NCBI RefSeq assembly: GCF_029714945.1
Contig: NZ_CP121634.1
Span: 310,001 to 374,000, forward strand
Direction of reading: 5' to 3'
Length of the DNA stretch: 64,000 nt
Source: Bradyrhizobium sp. CIAT3101
GTDB taxonomy: Bacteria; Pseudomonadota; Alphaproteobacteria; Rhizobiales; Xanthobacteraceae
The first letter of the stretch is position 1. Each line of letters starts with the position of its first letter. This document shows positions 57,084 to 64,000 of this stretch, in pieces. Made by a program: the position numbers and the translations under genes. Below the pieces are notes generated by a model. It did not search any database and had not been told where the DNA came from. It saw only the letters and a list, made by a program, of their open reading frames with translations.

Positions 57084-57680
57084 TTACGCGCGGTCGCTGT
57101 AGGCGAGCTTGACGATGTGGTCGCGGATGTCGGTCGGCCAGTCGGCGATCAGTCCGGTGAAGCGCCGCCGGTCATCTGCGAACAGTGCGCGCGAGGCTTC
57201 CTCGAACTGCGCGAGATTGCCGGCCATGGTCGACATGAAGTGATAGGCCGCATCGCGCGCCTGCCGCTCCCGATCCTTGTCGCCGCTCGCGCGTCGCGCC
57301 TCGTCGACGAGTTTTCGCAGCGCGACCGAAGCACCGCCCGGCTGCGCGCCGAGCCACTCCCAGTGTCGCGGCAGCAGCGTCACCTCGCGCGCGACCACGC
57401 CGAGCTTCGGCCGGCCGCGCCCGCGCGGCTCGGTCGGTGGTGCATCTTCTTCGACCGGCGGCGGGATCAGCTTGGCCAGGCGCGCCAGCACCTCGCGGTC
57501 GCCGCCGCGCAGATCGAAGTCGATCGATCGGCCGGTGGCGTCCTCGAAGATGATGATCGGCTCGTCCGGCCGCGGCGCCACCCGCTTGACGACCAGCGCG
57601 ACCTCTCCTGCCGGCCCGGACACCAGACGACGCGGTCCCTGGAAAGCGGTGAAAATCTTCTGCATTGAAATCATTGCCAT
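57084..57680 (-). CDS. DUF2239 family protein
   Basis: About 198 aa. TAFQGPRRLVSGPAGEVALVVKRV, PIIIFEDATGRSIDFDLRG, a Pro/Arg-rich middle with RGRGRPKLGVVAREVTLLPRHWEWLGAQPGGASVALRKLVDEARR, and DAAYHFMSTMAGNLAQFEEASRALFADDRRRF, all as in DUF2239. The RGRGRPKLGVV stretch looks AT-hook-like and the following part ribbon-helix-helix-like, so DNA binding is possible. Three ATGs (57680, 57674, 57665) could start it. CCGG-centred palindromes lie just upstream. Confidence 0.82.
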   Translation of the reverse strand: MAMISMQKIFTAFQGPRRLVSGPAGEVALVVKRVAPRPDEPIIIFEDATGRSIDFDLRGGDREVLARLAKLIPPPVEEDAPPTEPRGRGRPKLGVVAREVTLLPRHWEWLGAQPGGASVALRKLVDEARRASGDKDRERQARDAAYHFMSTMAGNLAQFEEASRALFADDRRRFTGLIADWPTDIRDHIVKLAYSDRA

Positions 57681-57703
57681 ATTGACGATCTTGGGCGATT
57701 TAA

Positions 57704-57759
57704 TACCCGGGTAAATTGCGAAGGTCAATATACCCGGATGAAAATATCCATCCGGATGG
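57704..57759. promoter_or_regulatory. CCGG-centred palindromes upstream of the DUF2239 gene
   Basis: TACCCGGGTA (57704-57713, perfect), TACCCGGATG (57731-57740, imperfect) and CCATCCGGATGG (57748-57759, perfect), spaced about 27 and 18 bases. They lie between the divergent DUF2239 and GST genes, so they may be operators for one of them, perhaps of the DUF2239 protein itself. Confidence 0.5.
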
Positions 57760-57829
57760 CTCGACATTGCGGTCCCGGGCTGGCACCTACGCGACCGACC
57801 GACCACGCTTAAGCCCCGAGGATCTCGCG

Positions 57830-58495
57830 ATGCTGACCGTCCACCACCTCAACAATTCGCGTTCGCAGCGGGTGCTGTGGTTGCTCGAGGAGTTGGGCGT
57901 CCCCTACGAGATCGTGCGTTATCAGCGCCAGCCCGACATGCGCGCGCCGAAGGAGCTGCGGGCGATCCATCCGCTCGGCAAGTCACCGGTCATCACCGAC
58001 AACGGCAACACCATCGCCGAGTCCGGCGCGATCATCGAATATCTCATCGCGACCTACGGCAACGGCCGACTGATCCCGCCGCCGAACACGCCGGAGCGGC
58101 TGCGCTTCACCTATTGGCTGCACTATGCGGAAGGGTCGGCGATGTCGCCGCTGCTGCTGAAGCTGCTGTTCACGCTGATGCCGAAGCGCGCGCCGGCGCT
58201 GCTTCGTCCGCTGGTGCGCAAGGTCTCGAACCAGGCGCTCACCGCGCTGGTCAATCCGCAGCTCAAGCAGCACATGGATTATTGGGAAGGCGAGCTCGGC
58301 AAGAGCGAATGGTTCGCCGGCAACGAGTTTACCGCGGCCGACATCCAGATGAGCTTTCCGCTTGAAGCAGCCCAAGCGCGCGGCGGGCTCGAGCAGGGCC
58401 ATCCCAAGGCGATGGCGTTCCTGGAGCGCATCCATGCGCGGCCGGCTTACGCGCGTGCCCTCGAGAAGGGCGGGCCGTACCAGGTGGGGCGGTAA
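57830..58495 (+). CDS. Glutathione S-transferase
   Basis: 221 aa. N-terminal thioredoxin-like domain LTVHHLNNSRSQRVLWLLEELGVPYEIVRYQR, HPLGKSPVITDNGNTIAESGAIIEYLI (cis-Pro and the ESGAI glutathione site), and an all-helical C-terminal domain ending RIHARPAYARALEKGG. ATG 57830 follows GAGG. Substrate not predictable. Confidence 0.92.
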   Translation: MLTVHHLNNSRSQRVLWLLEELGVPYEIVRYQRQPDMRAPKELRAIHPLGKSPVITDNGNTIAESGAIIEYLIATYGNGRLIPPPNTPERLRFTYWLHYAEGSAMSPLLLKLLFTLMPKRAPALLRPLVRKVSNQALTALVNPQLKQHMDYWEGELGKSEWFAGNEFTAADIQMSFPLEAAQARGGLEQGHPKAMAFLERIHARPAYARALEKGGPYQVGR

Positions 58496-58522
58496 GCTTC
58501 CTCACCGCCCCGCGATGATCCG

Positions 58523-59818
58523 TCAGTCCGCGTGGAGCACGCGCCCGCGCGTCTCCGGCAGCGCGAAGGCGGCGATGAAGAACAGCGCGTAAGCCACCAC
58601 TGCGAAGATCGCGATCGCGTTGGCGAGCGATGTCGATGCCGACAGCGCGCCGACGAGGAACGGAAACAGCGCGCCGATGCCACGGCCGAAATTGTAGCAA
58701 AAGCCCTGGCCCGAGCCGCGCAACCGCGTCGGATAGAGCTCGGTCAGGAACGCGCCGACGCCTGAGAAATAGCCCGAGGCGAAGAAGCCGAGCGGGAAGC
58801 CGAGCACCCACAGGATCTCGTTGGTGAGCGGCAGCTGCGTATAGAGCAGCACGATCGCCATCGCGCCGATCGAGAAGATGAGGAACAGGTTGCGTCGCCC
58901 GATCCGGTCGGCGAGCCAGGCGCCGACGAGATAGCCGATGAAAGAGCCGATGATCAGCGTCGAGAGATAGCCGGTGGAGCCGACGATCGACAGATGCCGT
59001 TCCTTGGTCAGAAACTGCGGCACCCAGAAGGTGATCGCGTAGTAGCCGCCCTGGCAGCCCGTCGCCGCGAGCGACGCCAGGATCGTGGTCTTCAGGATCG
59101 GGCCCGAAAAGATCTCCCAGAGCGCGGGGCGGTCGCCGGCCGCGGCCTGCTTCGCGCGGGCCTCCGCCGCGATCTCGGGTTCGGTGACGGAGCGGCGGAT
59201 GTAGAACACCAGCAGCGCCGGCAGCGCGCCGATCACGAACATCCAGCGCCACGCCGTCTCCGCCGGCATCAGTGAGAACAGGATCGCCTGCGACAGCACC
59301 GCAAGGCCCCAGCCGACCGCCCAACCCGATTGCACCGAGCCGACCGCGCGTCCGCGATATTGCGGCCGGATCGCTTCGCCCATCAGCACGGCGCCCGCCG
59401 CCCATTCGCCGCCGAAGCCGAGACCAAGCACCGCGCGCGCGATCAACAGCTGTTCGAAATTCTGCACGACCGCGCAGACCAGAGAGAAGAACGAGAACCA
59501 GATGATGGTGATCTGGAGCGTCCTGACCCGCCCGATATGATCGGAGAGATAACCGCCGAGCCAGCCGCCGATGGCGGACGCCAGCAGCGTCACCGTGCCG
59601 GCAAGACCGGCTGAGGCCGCATCGACCTTCCACAGTGCGATGATGGTGCCGATCACCAGCGGATAGATCATGAAGTCCATGCCGTCGAGCGCCCAGCCCG
59701 CAGCGCAGGCCCAGAACGTCCTTCGCTCCGGCGCGTTCATGTCGCGATAGAAGGCGAGAAGGCTGGTGTCCTCGATCTCGGCGCGTTCGATGCGCCCAGT
59801 CGGATCGGCTGTGGTCAT
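58523..59818 (-). CDS. MFS transporter (carboxylate/sialate-type)
   Basis: 431 aa, 12 helices. CAAGWALDGMDFMIYPLVIGTIIALW in helix 1 carries the Asp typical of SHS/AAHS carboxylate symporters. GGWLGGYLSDHIGRVRTLQIT is the MFS loop 2-3 signature. RAVLGLGFGGEWAAGAVLMGE and the C-terminal half GAWLADRIGRRNLF follow. Probable proton symport of an organic acid. Directly downstream of the gamma-glutamyltransferase gene on the same strand. Confidence 0.92.
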   Translation of the reverse strand: MTTADPTGRIERAEIEDTSLLAFYRDMNAPERRTFWACAAGWALDGMDFMIYPLVIGTIIALWKVDAASAGLAGTVTLLASAIGGWLGGYLSDHIGRVRTLQITIIWFSFFSLVCAVVQNFEQLLIARAVLGLGFGGEWAAGAVLMGEAIRPQYRGRAVGSVQSGWAVGWGLAVLSQAILFSLMPAETAWRWMFVIGALPALLVFYIRRSVTEPEIAAEARAKQAAAGDRPALWEIFSGPILKTTILASLAATGCQGGYYAITFWVPQFLTKERHLSIVGSTGYLSTLIIGSFIGYLVGAWLADRIGRRNLFLIFSIGAMAIVLLYTQLPLTNEILWVLGFPLGFFASGYFSGVGAFLTELYPTRLRGSGQGFCYNFGRGIGALFPFLVGALSASTSLANAIAIFAVVAYALFFIAAFALPETRGRVLHAD

Positions 59819-59929
59819 GTGCGTTTCCCCGGCAAATTCGTTTGGCCGGGCGGTGGTAGCACGCGCGGCGGCCGGCGCAAGCCAGCGCGCGCGGTCGTGC
59901 CATGCAGGGGCGGGGTTGCAGGGGCAGGG

Positions 59930-61676
59930 TTACTGTCCTGCCGCTTCCGCGCCGCGCGTGCGTGGATCGGGTGCCCCGAGGGGTCGGCGTTATGGCAATC
60001 GAATTGGCCGACGTCTGTCCCATCGGCTCGACGATGAGATGATCCATCGCCTTCAGCTCGAACAGGACATCGTCGGGAAAGCCGTGCTCGATGCGCACCT
60101 CGTCCGGCAGCCATTGATGATGCAGCCGCGGTGCGGCGACGGCGGCGGCGACGTCCATCTTGTAGTCGAGCACGTTCACGATCACCTGGAGCACGGTCGA
60201 GATGATGCGGCTGCCGCCGGGCGAGCCTGTCACCAGCACCGGCTTGCCGTCCTTCAGCACGATGGTCGGCGACATCGAGGACAGCGGCCGCTTGCCGGGC
60301 CCGGGCAGATTTGGCTCGTAGCCGACGAGGCCATAGGCGTTGGAGGCGCCGACGGCGGCGGTGAAATCGTCGAGCTCGTTGTTGAGCAGCACGCCGGTGC
60401 CATCGGCGACGAGTCCAACGCCGTAGCTGAAGTTGAGCGTGTAGGTGTTGCTGACGGCGTTGCCGCTGCTGTCGACGACGGAGAAATGCGTGGTGTTGCT
60501 GCCTTCACGCGGTGCGGGCGGAGCGGAAACGATCTCCTTCGACGGCGTCGCGCGATCGGTCGAGAGGCTCGCACGCAGTTTGGCCGCATAGTTCTTCGCG
60601 GTAAGCGTTTCGATCGGTGCATTGACGAAGGCCGGATCGCCGAGATAGCGCGCACGATCGGCATAGGCGCGCTTCATCGCTTCGATCAACAAATGCAGCG
60701 ATGCCGGCGAACCCTGTTTCAGATCCGGGAGCTGAAAGCCTTCGAGGATGTTGAGCGATTCCACCAGCACGACGCCGCCTGACGACGGCAGCGGCATCGA
60801 GACGATGTCGTAGCCGCGATAAGTGCCGCGCACCGGCGAACGGATCACGGCCTGATAGGCCTTCAGATCGGCTGAGGTCATGATGCCGCCGGCATCGGAC
60901 ACGGCCTTGGCGAGCTTCTCCGCTACGGGGCCCTCATAGAAACCGCGTGGTCCTTGCGCTGCGACACTCGCCAGCGTGTCGGCGAGATCGCTCTGCACCA
61001 GCCTGTCGCCTTCGCCAAACGGCCTGCCATCCGGCTTTGCGAAAATTTTCGTTGAGGACGGCCAGCGTGCCAGCCGCGGGTACCATCCCGGGAGGGTATC
61101 GGCGATGTCATCGGTGACGATGAATCCGTCGCGGGCGAGCGCGATCGCCGGTTCGAGCAATTGCGCCAGCGTGAATTTACCCGAGCCGTATTTCTCGAGC
61201 GCCAAAGCAAGGCCGGCGACCGTGCCGGGCACGCCGATGCCAAGTCCGGAATCGCGCGACTTGGCGGGATCAGGCTTGCCGTCGGCTCCAAGGAAGATCT
61301 GTGCCGTGGTCGCCGCCGGCGCGGTCTCGCGGTAGTCGATCGCGATGTCCTCGTTGCGTTCGGCGGAATGGATCACCATGAAGCCGCCGCCGCCGATATT
61401 TCCGGCGCGCGGGTAAGTTACCGCCATCGCAAAGCCGGTCGCGACGGCCGCGTCGACGGCATTGCCGCCACGCTGCAGGATGTCGGCGCCGACTTGCGCG
61501 GATATCTTCTCCTGCGCCACCACCATGCCGTGTTCGGCGGGAACGGCATGCACCGTGTCGAGCGCGGGCGGGACATAAGCCCGTCGCGCATCCTGCGCGG
61601 TCGCCGATGCAAGACCAAACGCCAGAGTGGCGATGAAAGCGAAAAACGTCCGGCGTGTCGAAAATAGTGACATCAT
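59930..61676 (-). pseudogene. ggt: Gamma-glutamyltransferase with a 3' frameshift
   Basis: The body is a complete GGT: signal peptide, GGNAVDAAVATGFAMAVTYPRAGNIGGGGFM, catalytic Thr in GSNTTHFSVVDSSGNAVS, and SSMSPTIVLKDGKPVLVTGSPGGSRI. After ANSIAITPT the frame is lost. One base fewer in the C-run 59980-59983 would give LGAPDPRTRGAEAAGQ and a TAA at 59932-59930, a normal GGT ending. As written the frame runs on for some 500 codons through the downstream MFS gene and ends at 58329. Either a recent one-base insertion or an error in a homopolymer. Everything needed for catalysis is upstream of the lesion, but the last 17 residues would be replaced. Start ATG 61676 or 61673. Confidence 0.75.
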
Positions 61677-61776
61677 CAAATTTCCGCGGGGCCTTCAGGC
61701 CAATTCAAAGGTGTCGCTGTAATGCTATACGGTTTGCGCTAAGAGAGACAAAACTGTTTGTGATGGGGACTGCTTG

Positions 61777-63165
61777 ATGACGACGATCGCCCCGGAGGCG
61801 CGCATGGCCGGCGCCTCGCGGACCTATCCGCCGCGCGCCGCTGTCGTCAGCTGGATCTTCTTCGATTGGGCCGCGCAGCCTTATTTCACGCTGATCACGA
61901 CCTTCGTGTTCGCACCTTATTTCGCCACCAGCATCGCGCCGGATCCCGCCACGGGTCAATCGCTCTGGGGGTTTGCGATGGCAGCAGCTGGCATGGCGAT
62001 CGCGCTGCTGTCACCCGTGCTTGGTGCCATCGCGGATGCCGCCGGCCGCCGCAAGCCGTGGATCGCCGCGTTCGGCGCAGTGCTCGTGCTGGCCTCCTGC
62101 GCGCTGTGGATCGGCAAGCCCGGCAATCACGCCATCATTCCGCCGTTGCTGATCGCGGTCGCGCTTGCCAGTGTCGGTGCCGAGTTCGCCACCGTCTTCA
62201 ACAATGCGATGATGCCGACCCTGGTGCCGCCGGAGCGCATCGGCCGTCTCTCCGGCACCGGCTGGGCCACGGGCTATATCGGCGGCATCGTCAGCCTGAT
62301 CATCGTGCTCGGTTTCCTCGCGGCCAATCCGGAGACCGGCCGCACGCTGCTCGGCTTCACGCCGCTGTTCGGGCTCGACCCCGCCACCCACGAGGGCGAT
62401 CGTGCCGCGGGACCGTTGACCGGGCTGTGGTTCATCGTCTTTGTGACGCCGATGTTCCTGTTCACGCCGGATTATCCGGCGAAGCGCCCGGTGCGCGAGG
62501 CGCTGCATGAAGGCCTGGCGGATCTGAAGCGATCGCTGAAGGATCTGCCGAAGCAGAAATCGCTCGCGGCGTTTCTGCTCGCCAACATGATCTACACCGA
62601 CGGCCTGGTGTCGCTGTTCGCGTTCGGGGGTATCTATGCCGCAGGCACCTTCGGCTGGCACACCATCCAGATCGGCACCTTCGGCATCATCCTCGCTGTC
62701 GCCGGCACCTTCGGTGCATGGCTCGGCGGCAAGCTCGACGACTTCCTCGGGCCGAAGCGCGTCATTGCCGGCAGCTTGCTGATCCTGCTGATCGCGGTCG
62801 CGGCGATCCTGCTGGTCGACAAGGATAGCGTGCTGTTCGTCAAGGTCGCGCCGCCGGTCCCGGGCGGTCCGATGTTCGCCGCCGCCGCCGAGCGTGCCTA
62901 TATCGTGCTGGGCTGCCTGATCGGTGCAGCCGGCGGCCCGCTTCAGGCGGCGTCACGCACGCTCCTGATCCATCTCGCGCCGAAGGATCGCATCGCGCAG
63001 TATTTTGGTCTGTTCGCGCTGACCGGAAAAGTGACGTCCTTCATCGGACCGCTGCTGATCGGCGTGATCACCGCGGCCACCGCGAGCCAGAAGGCCGGCA
63101 TGGCCGTGCTGGTGGTGTTCTTCGTGACAGGGTTTGCGCTGCTGATGCGGGTGCGGGAGTCCTAG
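61777..63165 (+). CDS. MFS transporter, UMF1/Atg22-like
   Basis: 462 aa. AAVVSWIFFDWAAQPYFTLITTFVFAPYF is the hallmark first helix of UMF1 transporters. ADAAGRRKPWIA is the loop 2-3 signature, NNAMMPTLVPPERIGRLSGTGWATGYIGG is in the middle, and FGIILAVAGTFGAWLGGKLDDFLGPKR in the second half. Substrate unknown (amino acids in the yeast relative Atg22). ATG at 61777 directly follows a TTG. Confidence 0.92.
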   Translation: MTTIAPEARMAGASRTYPPRAAVVSWIFFDWAAQPYFTLITTFVFAPYFATSIAPDPATGQSLWGFAMAAAGMAIALLSPVLGAIADAAGRRKPWIAAFGAVLVLASCALWIGKPGNHAIIPPLLIAVALASVGAEFATVFNNAMMPTLVPPERIGRLSGTGWATGYIGGIVSLIIVLGFLAANPETGRTLLGFTPLFGLDPATHEGDRAAGPLTGLWFIVFVTPMFLFTPDYPAKRPVREALHEGLADLKRSLKDLPKQKSLAAFLLANMIYTDGLVSLFAFGGIYAAGTFGWHTIQIGTFGIILAVAGTFGAWLGGKLDDFLGPKRVIAGSLLILLIAVAAILLVDKDSVLFVKVAPPVPGGPMFAAAAERAYIVLGCLIGAAGGPLQAASRTLLIHLAPKDRIAQYFGLFALTGKVTSFIGPLLIGVITAATASQKAGMAVLVVFFVTGFALLMRVRES

Positions 63166-63187
63166 CTCCTCTCTTGCCCCATTCTCC

Positions 63188-63332
63188 GCTGTCGTCCCGG
63201 CGAAGGCCGGGACCCATAGCCACAGTGACAAGTTTGACGCGAGAGCCCCACTCCGAGTCTTCGCCAAACACCTTTTCGGGGGTATGGGTCCCGGATCAGC
63301 GCTCCGCTTCGCTGCGCTTGTCCGGGACGACG
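63188..63332. repeat. Long palindromic repeat A5 between convergent MFS and purH genes
   Basis: Left arm GCTGTCGTCCCGGCGAAGG (type 1) but the right arm is the variant GGGTCCCGGATCAGCGCTCCG, continuing to GTCCGGGACGACG (type 2). This is the mirror image of A3. The interior has TCTTCGCCAAACACC and GGGTATGGG. Confidence 0.88.
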
Positions 63333-63348
63333 TGTGGCGAGATCAGTA

Positions 63349-64000
63349 TCAGTGCCTGAAATGCCGCGTTCCCGTGAACACCATGGCGATGCCGTGCTCG
63401 TCGGCGGCCTTGATCACCTCGTCATCGCGCATCGAACCGCCGGGCTGCACCACGGCGGTCGCGCCGGCTTCGATGCAGGCGAGCATGCCGTCGGCGAACG
63501 GGAAGAATGCATCCGACGCGACGACCGAACCCTTGGTCAACGGCTCGGTGAGCTTCAGCTCGTTGGCCGCATCCTGCGCCTTGCGAGCGGCGATCCGCGC
63601 TGAATCCACGCGGCTCATCTGGCCCGCGCCGATACCGACGGTGGCGAGATCCTTGGCGTAGATGATGGTGTTCGACTTGACGTGTTTTGCGACCCGGAAC
63701 GCGAACTTGAGGTCACGCATCTCGGCATCGCTCGGGGCGCGCTTGGTCACGACCTTGAAGGTCATGTCGTCGACCACGGCGTTGTCGCGGCTCTGCACGA
63801 GCAGACCGCCTGCGACGGTCTTTGCGGTGAGACCAGCAGTACGCGGATCGGGCAGGCTGCCGGCGAGCAGCAGGCGAAGGTTCTTGCGCGCGCCGATGAT
63901 GGCGATCGCTTCCTCGCTGGCATCAGGCGCGATGATCACCTCGGTGAAGATTTTCGTGATCTCGCGCGCGGTATCGGCATCGAGCGCGCGGTTCATCGCG
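63349..64000 (-). CDS. purH: PurH (AICAR transformylase/IMP cyclohydrolase), 3' part only
   Basis: The C-terminal 216 residues are visible; the rest is beyond the right edge. [98 protein letters not shown] and [56 protein letters not shown] are the transformylase-domain end of PurH, with the canonical terminal HFRH. Last two steps of IMP synthesis. Confidence 0.96.
   Translation of the reverse strand, partial: AMNRALDADTAREITKIFTEVIIAPDASEEAIAIIGARKNLRLLLAGSLPDPRTAGLTAKTVAGGLLVQSRDNAVVDDMTFKVVTKRAPSDAEMRDLKFAFRVAKHVKSNTIIYAKDLATVGIGAGQMSRVDSARIAARKAQDAANELKLTEPLTKGSVVASDAFFPFADGMLACIEAGATAVVQPGGSMRDDEVIKAADEHGIAMVFTGTRHFRH

Noticed and set aside
58329..59929. Continuous open frame from the ggt gene across the whole MFS gene (a GGT-fusion protein of over 1,100 residues)
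   Set aside because: After the C-run the translation is Arg-rich and without any motif, while another frame on the same strand is a perfect MFS transporter and yet another restores the normal GGT end.

Overview
The window is a GC-rich, densely coded stretch of alphaproteobacterial chromosome. Gene content, gene order and dispersed palindromic repeats point to Bradyrhizobium or a close relative in the Nitrobacteraceae. The evidence is the run maf-coaE-dnaQ-secB, then rho-mnmE-mnmG-rsmG-parA-parB, then holA-lptE-leuS, together with two glnK-amtB pairs and short GTTTCACGTGAAAC parS sites. Nearly everything looks like core chromosome: there is no phage, transposase, integrase, CRISPR array or plasmid module.

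Layout. 1-5585 is leftward apart from secB: mltA (cut by the window edge), a Tim44-like protein, secB (rightward), dnaQ, coaE, maf and a DUF299 dikinase-regulatory protein. The 459-base gap at 5586-6044 is where genes change direction. By synteny with the conserved alphaproteobacterial origin cluster it is my best candidate for the chromosomal replication origin. It is followed rightward by hemJ, rho, mnmE, a cluster of four parS sites, mnmG, a fifth parS, rsmG, parA and parB. 14.8-19.0 kb holds leftward holA, lptE and leuS. 19-25.5 kb holds a decayed diguanylate cyclase, an intact one, a YggS protein, a hydratase, a YkuD protein, a CenR-like regulator and a cyclic-nucleotide-binding protein. 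25.6-32.6 kb is a leftward run with ftsK, a LolA-like carrier, xthA, an aminotransferase and a large membrane protein. 33.5-38.8 kb holds two glnK-amtB ammonium operons separated by an ArsR-SRPBCC-ClpP operon with a perfect 24-base operator-like palindrome.

39-46.6 kb holds metabolic and stress genes: TesB, a UbiH-type hydroxylase, Trm112, a TetR pair, PepSY, cytochrome b561, a LON-domain protein and CnoX. A tRNA-Gly(GCC) lies at 46.8 kb. 47.97-51.0 kb holds a PAS histidine kinase beside a response regulator whose output domain is a class III adenylate/guanylate cyclase. 51.7-53.7 kb holds a sorbosone-dehydrogenase-like protein and a dihaem cytochrome c. The rest is panE, a DsbA-family isomerase, MATE, DUF2239, GST, two MFS transporters, a gamma-glutamyltransferase with a 3' frameshift, and the 3' end of purH at the right edge.

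The most interesting items are: the origin-parS-parAB neighbourhood, including an rsmG start codon that lies inside a parS site; the rule that every convergent gene pair with a gap above 100 bases carries a long palindromic repeat while none with a gap below 50 does; two genes carrying clear inactivating lesions; the kinase/cyclase-regulator pair; and the ArsR-SRPBCC-ClpP operon. Everything here was read by eye; no database search was run.
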